Assembly (NCBI RefSeq): GCF_016887565.1
Contig: NZ_CP069396.1
Span: forward strand, 4,057,001 to 4,121,000
Length of the DNA: 64,000 bases
DNA from: Archangium violaceum
GTDB lineage: Bacteria > Myxococcota > Myxococcia > Myxococcales > Myxococcaceae
Reading direction: 5' to 3'
The translations under genes were made by a program, and so were the position numbers. The notes under the pieces are model-generated. The model ran no database searches, was not told the origin of the DNA, and saw only the letters and a list, made by a program, of their open reading frames with translations. Below are positions 55,861 through 63,731 of this stretch, piece by piece; positions within the stretch are counted from its first letter, which is position 1, and every line of letters begins with the position of its first letter.

Positions 55861-56496
55861 TCAGGCCGCGAACCGCGTCGGCGTCCGCCGCATCGGCACG
55901 AAGCCGGGCAACGCCTCGATACGCGCGAGCCACGCCCGCACGTTGCCGTAGGGCTCGAGGGACACGCCACCCTCGGGGGCGTGGGCGGTATAGGAGTAGA
56001 GAGCCACGTCGGCGAGGGTCGGTGCGTCCCCGACGAGGAAGCTCCTGTTGGCCAGATACGGGTCGAGCACCGTGTAGAGCTGGGTGGCGATCGCCTTCGC
56101 GCGCTCGGCGTCGAGCTTCGTGCCGAACACCGCGACCAGGCGCGCCGCCGCGGGACCCGACGCGAGAGGCCCGGCCGCAACCGAGAGCCACTGCTGCACC
56201 CGCGCGGCCGCGACCGGCTCTTGCGGAAGCCAACGCCCCGAGGGGTCGTACCGTGTCGCGAGATAGACGAGGATGGCGTTGCTGTCGGCCAGCGTCACCT
56301 CCCCGTCCTCGAGCACCGGCACCTGGCCGAACGGGTTCCTGGCCAGGAACCCGGGGGTCTTGTGCTCCCCCTTGGCGAGATCGACGTCGATGAGCTCCGA
56401 CGGGAGCTTCAGCAGGGACAGGAACAGCTCGACCCGGTGCGAATGGCCGGACAGGGCGTGGCGATGGAGACGGAGGGGACGGACGGGGACGGTCAT
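55861..56496 (-). CDS. Glutathione S-transferase family protein
   Basis: A 211-residue GST. The N-terminal thioredoxin-like domain has RLHRHALSGHSHRVELFLSLL, with Ser/His near the thiolate site, FGQVPVLEDGEVTLADSNAILVYLATRY, and a helical C-terminal domain with FLVGDAPTLADVALYSY (N-capping box). It lies 15 bases downstream of the pyridoxamine-oxidase-like gene's start and is divergent from a LysR regulator, 102 bases from the LysR start used here. LysR proteins often control the divergent gene, so regulation by it is likely but inferred. Confidence 0.91.
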   Translation of the reverse strand: MTVPVRPLRLHRHALSGHSHRVELFLSLLKLPSELIDVDLAKGEHKTPGFLARNPFGQVPVLEDGEVTLADSNAILVYLATRYDPSGRWLPQEPVAAARVQQWLSVAAGPLASGPAAARLVAVFGTKLDAERAKAIATQLYTVLDPYLANRSFLVGDAPTLADVALYSYTAHAPEGGVSLEPYGNVRAWLARIEALPGFVPMRRTPTRFAA

Positions 56497-56598
56497 GGGC
56501 GATGAGCCTCGCTTTCGACGGGGAAAGATGCTCGTTGCCGCCCGTGAGTGGAATGCGCGTTCTTGACAATGCACCGTTCCACATCGCGGAATGATCGT

Positions 56599-57501
56599 GT
56601 GGACCGGCTCGAGACCATGCGCGTGTTCGTCGCGGTAGCGGAAGAAGAAGGCTTCGCGCCTGCGGCCCGGCGCCTCGCGATGTCGCCGCCAGCCGTGACG
56701 AGGGCCATCGCCGCGCTCGAGGAGCGGATTGGCACCCGCCTGCTTCATCGCACGACGCGCATCGTGCGCCTGACGGAGGCGGGCGGCCGGTTCCTCACGG
56801 ACTGCAAGCGCATCCTCGGGGAAATCGAGGAGGCCGAGGCGTCGGCGGCGGGCTCCCATACCGAGCCACGCGGGCAACTCGGGGTGACAGCGTCCATGAT
56901 GTTCGGGCGGATGTTCGTCGCGCCCATCCTCCTGGACTTCCTGGCCCGGCACCCGCACGTCACGGCGAGAACGCTGCTCGTCGATCGCGTTGTGGACCTC
57001 GTGGATGAGGGGCTGGACGTCGCCGTGCGGATCGCTCATCTATCGGATTCGTCGTTGAGCGCGGTCCGGGTGGGTTCGGTGCGGCGGGTGGTCTGCGCAT
57101 CCCCCCGGTATCTGGCCGAGCACGGCGTCCCACGGACCCCGGCCGAGCTGTCGCGTTTCGACGCGCTCACATTCTCGTCCACCGCCTCACAGCAGGCCTG
57201 GTCGTTCGCGTCGGGGACGAGGGTCCAGACGGTCAGCCCACCCACGCAACTGATCGTCAACACCGCCGAGGTCGCGATCGCGGCAGCGGTTGCCGGGCGA
57301 GGGGTGACCCGGGTGCTCTCCTATCAGATCGCCCCGGAGCTGCTCTCGGGGAAGCTCCAGATCGTGCTCGCGGATTTCGAGCCTCCGCCCATTCCGATCC
57401 ACGTCGTGTACCTGGAGGGCCGGCGTGCTCATGCTCGGGTGCGTTCCTTCGTCGATTTCGCGGTCGACCGGCTCCGGTCCGAGAAGTCCTTGAACGGGTG
57501 A
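56599..57501 (+). CDS. LysR-family transcriptional regulator
   Basis: About 300 residues. The N-terminal winged helix (ETMRVFVAVAEEEGFAPAARRL, PAVTRAIAALEERIGTRLLHRT) is followed by the substrate-binding type 2 periplasmic-fold domain (GQLGVTASMMFGRMFVAP, VDLVDEGLDVAVRI, VAGRGVTRVLSYQIAPEL). The GTG at 56599 begins VDRLETMRV, the usual start. An ATG at 56569 would add 10 residues. It faces the GST gene and probably controls it and itself. The inducer is unknown. Confidence 0.92.
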   Translation: MDRLETMRVFVAVAEEEGFAPAARRLAMSPPAVTRAIAALEERIGTRLLHRTTRIVRLTEAGGRFLTDCKRILGEIEEAEASAAGSHTEPRGQLGVTASMMFGRMFVAPILLDFLARHPHVTARTLLVDRVVDLVDEGLDVAVRIAHLSDSSLSAVRVGSVRRVVCASPRYLAEHGVPRTPAELSRFDALTFSSTASQQAWSFASGTRVQTVSPPTQLIVNTAEVAIAAAVAGRGVTRVLSYQIAPELLSGKLQIVLADFEPPPIPIHVVYLEGRRAHARVRSFVDFAVDRLRSEKSLNG

Positions 57502-57530
57502 GCCGGCTTCCTCGTCCGGGGCCCTGACGT

Positions 57531-57650
57531 TCACCTTCGCGCACGGACCGAGGCCAGCACCTCGCGGGCCGCGCGCAGCCCGGTGGCCAGCGCCCCGGCG
57601 GGGATGACGCAATAGCCTCCGCGGGTGAAGGGCTCGCGCTGCCAGTCCTC
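57531..57650 (-). pseudogene. C-terminal relic of an FAD-type oxidoreductase
   Basis: On the minus strand, EDWQREPFTRGGYCVIPAGA then LATGLRAAREVLA and a stop resemble the last segment of flavin-containing amine-oxidase-like proteins (W.PFTRGGY...PAGA). The rest of the gene is absent upstream (the region is the LysR and DUF3291 genes on the other strand). It is a low-confidence relic. Confidence 0.35.
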
Positions 57651-57713
57651 GGGCTGTTGTTCTTGGCCGCCGGGCGGGAGCAGGATAGAGGGCTGTTCGA
57701 TTCTGGGAGACAC

Positions 57714-58199
57714 GTGAAGACTTGGCACATCGCTCAACTCAATGTCGCTCGCGCCGTCGCACCGCTCGACAGCCCGCAGCTCGCGGACTTCGTGGCGGCG
57801 CTCGACCACATCAACGCGCTCGCCGAGGCCTCTTCCGGCTTCATCTGGCGCCTCAAGAGTGACGAGGGCAATGCCACCGACATCAAGGTGAGCGACGATC
57901 CCAACCTCATCGTCAACATGTCGGTCTGGGAGTCGGTCGAGCAGCTGTTCGAGTACGTCTACCGCACGCCTCACACGAAGGTGATGGCGCGCCGACGCGA
58001 GTGGTTCGAGCATCCGGCGGAGGCGCATCAGGTGATGTGGTGGATTCCAGCCGGCCATGTTCCGACGGCGGAAGAAGCGATGGAGCGTCTGCGGCATCTG
58101 CGCGAAAACGGACCCACGCCGCACGCCTTCACCTTCCGTCAGCGCCATCCAGCGCCGGAGCAGGTCGGAGACCCGACCGATATGAAACCCGAGCGCTAG
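57714..58199 (+). CDS. DUF3291-family protein
   Basis: A 161-residue protein of the DUF3291 family (alpha/beta ferredoxin-like barrel, monooxygenase-like). It reads HIAQLNVARAVAPLDSPQLADF, GFIWRLKSDEGNATDIKV, LIVNMSVWESVEQLFEYVYRTPHTKVMARRREWFE and MWWIPAGHVPTAEEAMERLRHLRENGPTPHAFTF, in order. GTG 57714 has a GGGAG site 4-5 bases upstream. The function is unknown. It is followed by the cyclase-like gene 27 bases later, so the two may be co-transcribed. Confidence 0.85.
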   Translation: MKTWHIAQLNVARAVAPLDSPQLADFVAALDHINALAEASSGFIWRLKSDEGNATDIKVSDDPNLIVNMSVWESVEQLFEYVYRTPHTKVMARRREWFEHPAEAHQVMWWIPAGHVPTAEEAMERLRHLRENGPTPHAFTFRQRHPAPEQVGDPTDMKPER

Positions 58200-58226
58200 T
58201 GTGTGGGTTGGAAGTAGATTTCTCCC

Positions 58227-59153
58227 ATGACCGAGCAATGGCGCGTGCAGTTCGATGCGAAGGTGGAGTTCCAGAACGGAGGCTCGTTGGAGGTCGAGGG
58301 CTTCCGCCTCGACATCCCTGGAACGGATATCGATGACGATGCGCTCTCGGTGGCGTTCGTGCGGCACCTCGGGTTGCTCATGGTGGGAGAGGTCCGTATC
58401 CGCCGCAAGGAGTTGATTCGCGAGCCTCACAAGGGCTCGCGGGGGATGAGCGGGTCCGAGCCGCGCATGGAACCTCGGCGGCTGGTGGAGCTGAGCCACG
58501 TCATCCGCCATGGAATGGTCACCTACCCGGGGCTTCCAGGTCCGGAAATAACCGAGCACCTGACGCGGGAGTCCTCACGGGCTCGCTACGCGGAGGGCAC
58601 CGAGTTCCACATCGGTCGCATCTCGATGGTCGCGAACACGGGCACGTACCTCGACACGCCATTCCATCGATTCGCTGGGGGCGCGGACCTCGCGGCGATT
58701 CCTCTCGGGAAGGTGGCCGACCTGCCGGGCCTCGTGGTGCGTGTGAATGACAGTCGCGACCGAGCCATCGACCGGAACGTGTTCCTGCCGTACGACGTGC
58801 GGGGTCGCGCGGTACTCGTGCACACGGGCTGGGACCGGCACTGGGGCACCGAGCGTTACGGTGCCGACGCGCCATTCCTCACCCGCGACGCGGCGGTCTG
58901 GCTGGCCGAGCAGGGAGCTGGGCTCGTTGGCATCGACTCGGTCAATATCGATGACATGGGAGATGCCACGCGGCCCGCACACACGCGGTTGCTCGAGGCA
59001 GGCATTCCCATCGTCGAGCACCTGTGCGGGCTGGAGCAGCTTCCCACGGATGGATTCCGGTTCCACGCCGCGCCACCACGGGTTCACGAAATGGGCACGT
59101 TTCCGGTGCGTGCGTATGCGGTCGTGAACGGCGGAGCCTCCACGGGCGAGTGA
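58227..59153 (+). CDS. Cyclase/kynurenine-formamidase-like protein with N-terminal extra domain
   Basis: A 308-residue protein. Residues 1-73 are a separate small domain (VQFDAKVEFQNGGSLEVEGFRLDIP, RHLGLLMVGEVRIRRKEL), seen elsewhere next to cyclases. Residues 80-308 form the cyclase fold with MVTYPGLPGPEI, ANTGTYLDTPFHRFAGG and IDSVNIDD. In kynurenine formamidases the metal site is HxGTHxDxPxH; here the second His position is Tyr (TGTYLDTPFH), so metal binding may be altered. It could be a metal-independent relative. The two domains look fused. Confidence 0.82.
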   Translation: MTEQWRVQFDAKVEFQNGGSLEVEGFRLDIPGTDIDDDALSVAFVRHLGLLMVGEVRIRRKELIREPHKGSRGMSGSEPRMEPRRLVELSHVIRHGMVTYPGLPGPEITEHLTRESSRARYAEGTEFHIGRISMVANTGTYLDTPFHRFAGGADLAAIPLGKVADLPGLVVRVNDSRDRAIDRNVFLPYDVRGRAVLVHTGWDRHWGTERYGADAPFLTRDAAVWLAEQGAGLVGIDSVNIDDMGDATRPAHTRLLEAGIPIVEHLCGLEQLPTDGFRFHAAPPRVHEMGTFPVRAYAVVNGGASTGE

Positions 59154-59316
59154 GGCGGACATCTCTCGTGCGAGGAGATGCCCACGACACGGTCGCACCC
59201 ATCGCGGTCTCGGTAACGCGCGGTCACTCGGCCAGGTGCTCCCCAATGGCGCCTGCCCCACCGGGTCGCGCAGCTGGCGTGAGGTGCCGCCTCTCAGTTG
59301 CGTTGGCGCCGCAGCC

Positions 59317-59426
59317 AGTACCAGTGACGAGCCGGTGCAGCTCCACGGCGTAGGCCTGCTGGCCACGGGCGTCGAGACAGTGGAAGCAGCCCACGTCGAA
59401 CGCCACGTCGAACGGGCCCGTCAGCG
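59317..59426 (-). pseudogene. SAM-methyltransferase fragment
   Basis: On the minus strand, TGPFDVAFDVGCFHCLDARG then QQAYAVELHRLV reads like the strand-4 segment of class I SAM methyltransferases (FDVAFDVGCFHCL). Neither the SAM-binding motif upstream nor the rest of the core is present. Confidence 0.55.
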
Positions 59427-59430
59427 CGTC

Positions 59431-59553
59431 GAGCTCCTGAAGTCCGTGGCGGACCGCGCCGTCCGCGGCTTCAGCAAGGAGGAACATCGAACCTTCCTTG
59501 CGTTGCTCGAGCGCGCGGTGGCGAACCTGGGAGCCGAAGACGAGGAGGCTTGA
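59431..59553 (+). pseudogene. C-terminal fragment of a MarR-type regulator
   Basis: ELLKSVADRAVRGFSKEEHR then TFLALLERAVANLGAEDEEA and a stop. The GFSKEEHRTFLALLERA segment matches the dimerisation-helix end of MarR-like regulators. Its DNA-binding part is missing. Confidence 0.5.
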
Positions 59554-59591
59554 GGCTCTCAGATGCGCCTGCCCCGATTTCGTGGACGCAC

Positions 59592-59670
59592 CTGATGACG
59601 CCGGCGGGGTTCGGTGCACTTCTGCTGGGTCTGCTGGACGCGCCATGGGTCTATGCGACGTTGTTCGGCG
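59592..59670 (+). pseudogene. Joined pieces of the 53298 membrane gene
   Basis: Bases 59592-59612 match 53787-53807 exactly (21 of 21, the LMTPAGF codons near the 3' end). They are followed directly by 59613-59670, which match 53339-53397 (about 53 of 60 bases, the GALLLGLL...APWVYATLFG codons near the 5' end). The two pieces are thus in reversed order, tail then head, consistent with a former tandem copy that lost the middle. An N-terminal deletion is an alternative reading. Confidence 0.7.
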
Positions 59671-60000
59671 GAGCCGCAGACGATCGACGAGAAGATCGCC
59701 TTGTTGCGAAGGTTCCGGGTGCAATTCGATCTCGGCCAGGATTTCGTGCTGGCGGTGTTCGACCGGAAGGAAGAGCGAGTGCTGGGCGGTACCGGACTCC
59801 ATGTCCGCAGTGGCCCGCTGAGTCGGGAAATCGGGTTGGAGATCCACTGCGCGCCGGACAACGAACGAAGCGCCAGGGTGCCCCAGAAGCTCGGCTTTCA
59901 GCGCGAAGCCGTGCTCGCGCGCCGTTCGGATAGGGACGGACGCGATCCATCGAGGAGTTCGGTCTCTCAGTTCAGGCGCGCAAGCGAGATCTTCCGGTGA
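59671..60000 (+). pseudogene. Deleted GNAT acetyltransferase fragment
   Basis: A frame from 59671 reads EPQTIDEKIALLRRFRVQFD, VLAVFDRKEERVLGGTGLHV, then skips from SREIG to EIHCAPDNERSARVPQKLGF. The GNAT core motif A strand is missing between these parts, so it cannot be functional. The end (SSVSQFRRASEIFR) is frame-shifted relative to a normal GNAT. It is a decayed RimJ/RimL-type gene. Confidence 0.65.
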
Positions 60001-60031
60001 AGTGGCACGTATGTCGCCGTAGAATGCCGCA

Positions 60032-60583
60032 ATGAAGAGCCTACGCTCCGAACGATTACTCCTCCGGCCCGCCCGACCGGAGGATCTCGCACCCCTGTTG
60101 GCCATCCTGTCGGATCCAGCGGTCGCCCGGTGGTGGCCGGGTTTCGACGAGAGCAAGGTCGAGTCCGAGCTCATCGCACCGGATCCGGACGTCACCGTCT
60201 ATGTGATCGAGCACGAGCACAGCGTCATCGGAGCGATCCAGTTTGGCGAAGAGCTCGATCCTCAGTACCGCCATGCGAGCATCGACCTGTTCTTGAGCCC
60301 GCAGGCGTGGGGGCGAGGCTTCGCTCCCGAAGCCATTCGCACGCTCGCGGTCTACCTGTTCGAGGAGCGGGGTCACCATCGGCTGGTCATCGATCCCGCC
60401 GCGGACAACGCCCGTGCGATTCGGGCGTACGAGAAGGTTGGCTTCCGGCCGGTCGGCACCATGCGTCAATACGAGCGCGGCGCTGACGGCACCTGGCACG
60501 ACGGCGTGTTGCTGGATCTGCTCGCGGACGAGTTCGTGCCACCCCCAGTTGAACGGCCAGGGTGTTCCACTTCGCCGGAATAA
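60032..60583 (+). CDS. GNAT acetyltransferase, RimJ/AAC(6')-like
   Basis: A 183-residue acetyltransferase that transfers acetyl groups from acetyl-CoA. It begins RSERLLLRPARPEDLAPLLAIL, has SIDLFLSPQAWGRGFAPEAIRTLAVYLF (motif A with the GRGFAPE CoA loop) and VIDPAADNARAIRAYEKVGFRPVG, the RAIRAYEKVGF motif B. The last 15 residues (VPPPVERPGCSTSPE) are not typical. The stop TAA is made at the IS junction: TA is the duplicated target and A is the IS's first base. AAC(6')-type activity is possible but not shown. Confidence 0.88.
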   Translation: MKSLRSERLLLRPARPEDLAPLLAILSDPAVARWWPGFDESKVESELIAPDPDVTVYVIEHEHSVIGAIQFGEELDPQYRHASIDLFLSPQAWGRGFAPEAIRTLAVYLFEERGHHRLVIDPAADNARAIRAYEKVGFRPVGTMRQYERGADGTWHDGVLLDLLADEFVPPPVERPGCSTSPE

Positions 60584-60659
60584 GAGCGCCTAACAAAAAT
60601 AAGGTTTGAGGGTGGACGGTACGGTGGCCGAATGGGAGGGCCATGAGCACCTGGGGCCC

Positions 60660-61468
60660 ATGGCTCGCGAACTCGTACCGGACGCGCTGTGGGAGCGAGT
60701 CGCTCCACTGCTGCCGGTTCCCAAGAAGAAGAAGTCCGGGCGTGGTCGACCACGGGCAGACGACCGAGCCGCCTTGGAGGCCATCGTCTTGGTGCTCAGA
60801 ACCGGTATCCCCTGGGAGATGCTCCCGACGAAGCAGTTCGGCTTGTCAGGGATGACGGCCTGGAGAGGCTTGGAGCAGTGGACGCGCGCTGGGGTGTTCG
60901 AGCAGCTCCAGCGCGTCCTGCTCAACGAACTTGGACAGCGCGGCCAGGTGGACATGCGTCGTGCCTCACTCGACTCCTCAGCGGTCCGAGCCTCAAAAGG
61001 GGGGCCCTCACGGGCAAAAACCCGACGGACAGAGCGAAGGCGGGCAGCAAGCATCATCTTCTCGTAGACGCCAAGGGCCAGCCGCTGGCAGAGAGTCTGA
61101 CAGGGGCCAACGTCCACGTCACGCACGAGCTGTTCCCGCTGCTCGATGCTGTGCCTGATGTGAAGCAGCCCCGTGGTCGTCCCCGTCATCGGCCCGGCAA
61201 ACTGCACGCCGACAAGGCGTACTCTTCGCGCAAGAACCGGCAGGGCTTGCGCCGACGCGGCGTTACCGCGCGCATTGCGCGGCCCGGCGTCGAATTGAAG
61301 CAGCGGCTGGGGCGACATCGTTGGGTGGTGGAGCGAACCATCGCCTGGAAGAACCAACAGCGGCGCCTGCGCGTGCGAGATGAACGGCGGGACGATATCC
61401 ACTTCGGCCTCCTCGTTCTGGGCTGCTGCCTGATACTCTTCCGAGGCCTCAATCCTGATTTTTGTTAG
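60660..61468 (+). CDS. IS427-type transposase with programmed -1 frameshift
   Basis: The DDE transposase of the element. Frame 1 (start taken at ATG 60660, MARELVPDALWERVAPLLP; TTG 60606 and GTG 60624 lie upstream in frame) carries the first Asp in LDSSAVRASKGG. At the slippery run AAAAGGGGGG (60995-61004) a -1 slip moves to frame 2, continuing ALTGKNPTDRAKAGSKHHLLVDAKG, which has the second Asp in HADKAYSS and the third acid in RHRWVVERTIAW. Both halves form one typical IS427 protein of about 270 residues. Without slipping, frame 1 stops at 61067. Confidence 0.88.
60995..61004 (+). promoter_or_regulatory. Programmed -1 frameshift site A4G6
   Basis: AAAAGGGGGG lies in the transposase where the two frames join; the frame-1 codons AAA GGG GGG allow a -1 slip of both tRNAs. 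The protein-sequence continuity across the site (SSAVRASKGG, then ALTGKNPTDR) supports it. Confidence 0.75.
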
Positions 61469-61542
61469 GCGCTCTTATCTGGCTTTCGGCCCTTGTCCTC
61501 CGCCAGAAGCGAGCCGTCGTACGGGCCCCAGCGCGACAACCC
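61469..61542. other. Short spacer after the IS element
   Basis: This is the IS right end and 67 bases before the zinc-ribbon gene's stop. No gene is seen. Confidence 0.3.
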
Positions 61543-61908
61543 TCATAAATCGCCTCGCGGGCCCAATTGGCCCTGCATCCAGAGGCGGTCGAGCCGGTCG
61601 AGGAGGTGCTCGCCTGATTCCGTCTCCAATCGCGCGAACTCCTCCCTCGAGAGTTCCGAGAACGGATCCGGTCCCAGTGCCACCTTGGGGATCACGCGGG
61701 GCAGATGGGTCGTCGTGCGGCATTTCGGGCACCAGACCCAGATCGTCCCCACGTCCTTCTCACGGTCGAAAGCATGAAAGTAGGCGCGTAGTGTCGCCTG
61801 CGCGCACTTCGGGCAGACGATTCCCCGCTCCCCTTGCAGCGAACGGCTCGCCGCGCCCATGAATGGAAATTGGAAGGCTCCCCCTGCCTCGATCCAGCGA
61901 CGTGCCAT
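61543..61908 (-). CDS. Zinc-ribbon protein, candidate immunity partner of the 61908 toxin
   Basis: A 121-residue protein starting at ATG 61908, which shares its A with the stop TGA of the upstream gene (TGATG). It has two CPKC motifs (VCPKCAQATLRAY, VWCPKCRTTTHLP) forming a small zinc ribbon, and a Glu-rich helical C-terminus (ELSREEFARLETESGEHLLDRL). It is cytoplasmic, with no signal peptide. The overlapped order, toxin-like gene then small partner, is the normal layout of a toxin-immunity pair. The role is inferred from context only, and no immunity family was recognised. Confidence 0.7.
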   Translation of the reverse strand: MARRWIEAGGAFQFPFMGAASRSLQGERGIVCPKCAQATLRAYFHAFDREKDVGTIWVWCPKCRTTTHLPRVIPKVALGPDPFSELSREEFARLETESGEHLLDRLDRLWMQGQLGPRGDL

Positions 61909-63731
61909 CACCTCACCAGTCTCTTCTTCACGAGGGCCCAGAGTTCTTCGCCGGCCCGCTCCGCGAGCGCCTCGCTTGAGGTTATCATGCCAGCGGCGAA
62001 GTCCTTGATGTGCTTCGCCTCGTGACCAAAGCTCTTGACGGCCTCCCCCAGGGAGGAGAGGCCTTTTTCTGTAAATGTGATCACCGGTCGTCCGCGTGCA
62101 TCTCTGATGAGGGCACCGTTCGCATCACGCGAGACCCAAGCATAAATCGTCGAAGGATCGACGCCAGCCTTCTTGAGGGACTCCAACTCCGCCTTCGTTA
62201 CTTTGCGAAGACGGTACCCGGATGGGCTCACGCCCGCATTGCCCAGAACGATGCGCAGTCGCTTGAGCGTCACGGGTCCCGTGCTTTCTACCTTGCCACC
62301 GCGGCGCAGGATCCGGCTCAGGCCCAGTTCCTGTTCGGCGGCGCGGAAGACGCGGTTGTCCGCCTCCACCTGGCGCAGAATTCGCTGGAGTCGAGCAACC
62401 TCTTCGGCAGTCAGCTTCCCACCAGCCTTGAGCGTCGCCTGCCACCTCTCGACATTCGCTGCTTCGGCGCTCTGCTTTTCGGCGGCGCGTAGGAGAGCAA
62501 TCACCTCCTCCTCACTGCGCCCGAGCTTCGCGGCGACCTTGGCCACGTTTGCGCCGGTCCGCGATACACCCTTGGCCAGGATTCCCGCGGCAACGGGCAA
62601 GAGGGCCGCGAGCCCGGCAATCACTCGCTCCCCAGCGGATAGCTTGTCACCAAAAATCGAATACTCGGTGACTGCTTCACCCAGGAGGACAATCTCTCCG
62701 ATGACTGGAATCGAGGTGATGGCGATTTCCCATGTCGTCTTCGATGAGAATATGTCACCCAGGAAGTCGATGAAGTCGTCTGGCTTGCGGCGTGGAGCCC
62801 AGTTGCCTTGGTATTCGTACTTCCATGCGTCGTTCTGGATGAAGTGAAAGCCGAACTTGCTGACGTTTCTGTTGTCGTACGTCGTGAAGTCGTACTCGCG
62901 GGTGATGTTGCTGGAGCTGAACGAGACCCGGATGGAGAAGTCGGGCTTCCCGTCGTTGTTCAGGTCGAAGGTCCACACCGTCGCTTGCTTTTCGGGTAGC
63001 CGCTCAAGGTCGATGGGATCGAAATTCGCGCGGTTCCCGAGATGTATCGTCTGCGTAAATGGCGCCGCCGGCACACTCCAGGTGCCCATCGTTTTCCATC
63101 GTTCATCCCGGTCGACTTCCCGGCCCTTGCCGTCCCAGTACTTGGGCTGCGATTGGTAGGCGCGAGAGTAGTCGGCCGGCGAGACCACAACGCGCACGCT
63201 GGCGGTTGTCGTGACATCGGGGAGCAGCTCGAACGAAACGACGAATGCGTCCTGCCCAACGTTGATGACGAAGTCACTCTGCTTTTCTGGACGCGCCTTC
63301 GCCATGGTGGCGACCGCAGGTGAGGACATGACTTGCGGCAGCAGAACCGTCGTTTCAGTGGAGCGCGTTTGCCCGACGCGGGCGGACCCGATGAGCTGTC
63401 CGCTGGAAACACCTTCTGGCGCGGATGGAAGGTGCGATTGCGACAGGCTCGCGACTTCGTTCGTTCGCCGCAGGGCCACGAGCTGCCCGTTCGAGAAGGC
63501 TCGCAGGACGTACGCGCGGACGCTGTTCCGATCCGTCAGACGTGACTGGGGGGCTCCCGTGGCGGCGGCCATCTCTTCGAGTTGCCAGTCGCGCAGACCT
63601 TCGGTCCCGCTGCTCAGAGTGAAGAATGAGCGCAGCTCGCTCGGATTCCGGGCCCGAGCCCGTTCTTCCGGTGTGAGTTCCCCCTGGTGGATGATGACCG
63701 CTTGCCGCGTGTACCAGCGTTTGTGCGACAT
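61908..63731 (-). CDS. Polymorphic-toxin-like protein with C-terminal HExxH metallopeptidase motif
   Basis: A 607-residue protein. ATG 63731 follows a GGGAGAGAGG site. Residues 1-90 hold an alpha-helical leader (RSFFTLSSGTEGLRDWQLEEMAAATG). Residues 130-310 are beta-rich, with a DLNNDGKPDFSIRV repeat of FG-GAP type. Residues 315-385 contain a pretoxin-like hydrophobic segment (TTWEIAITSIPVIGEIVLLG, then VIAGLAALLPVAAGILA). A coiled region follows, and the C-terminal 90 residues carry H570-E-A-K-H574 (GHEAKHIKDF), an HExxH zinc motif. The modular layout fits polymorphic toxins, with metallopeptidase-like activity at the end. It lacks a signal peptide, so export would need a dedicated route. 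Confidence 0.78.
   Translation of the reverse strand: MSHKRWYTRQAVIIHQGELTPEERARARNPSELRSFFTLSSGTEGLRDWQLEEMAAATGAPQSRLTDRNSVRAYVLRAFSNGQLVALRRTNEVASLSQSHLPSAPEGVSSGQLIGSARVGQTRSTETTVLLPQVMSSPAVATMAKARPEKQSDFVINVGQDAFVVSFELLPDVTTTASVRVVVSPADYSRAYQSQPKYWDGKGREVDRDERWKTMGTWSVPAAPFTQTIHLGNRANFDPIDLERLPEKQATVWTFDLNNDGKPDFSIRVSFSSSNITREYDFTTYDNRNVSKFGFHFIQNDAWKYEYQGNWAPRRKPDDFIDFLGDIFSSKTTWEIAITSIPVIGEIVLLGEAVTEYSIFGDKLSAGERVIAGLAALLPVAAGILAKGVSRTGANVAKVAAKLGRSEEEVIALLRAAEKQSAEAANVERWQATLKAGGKLTAEEVARLQRILRQVEADNRVFRAAEQELGLSRILRRGGKVESTGPVTLKRLRIVLGNAGVSPSGYRLRKVTKAELESLKKAGVDPSTIYAWVSRDANGALIRDARGRPVITFTEKGLSSLGEAVKSFGHEAKHIKDFAAGMITSSEALAERAGEELWALVKKRLVR

Larger units (their letters stand above)
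59154..60031. other. Gene graveyard: assembled pieces of several genes
   Basis: This 878-base gap holds no intact gene. It contains, in order, methyltransferase, MarR, membrane-immunity-like and GNAT pieces, each listed separately. The junctions fall between frames, so this is serial deletion and recombination rather than a single gene. Confidence 0.7.
60583..61475 (+). mobile_element. IS5-family element, IS427-type, with TA target duplication
   Basis: An 893-base element bounded by perfect 18-base terminal inverted repeats, AGAGCGCCTAACAAAAAT at 60583-60600 and its complement at 61458-61475. The flanks are TA on both sides (60581-60582 and 61476-61477), the usual IS427-type duplication. It carries one transposase read with a -1 frameshift. 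It sits exactly at the end of the GNAT gene. The perfect inverted repeats suggest recent insertion. Confidence 0.9.

Noticed and set aside
60004..60017. GG-N10-GC pattern (TGGCAC...TCGCC) that could be a sigma-54 promoter before the GNAT gene
   Set aside because: The -12 box is TCGCC not TTGCA, and the transcript would start only a few bases before ATG 60032.
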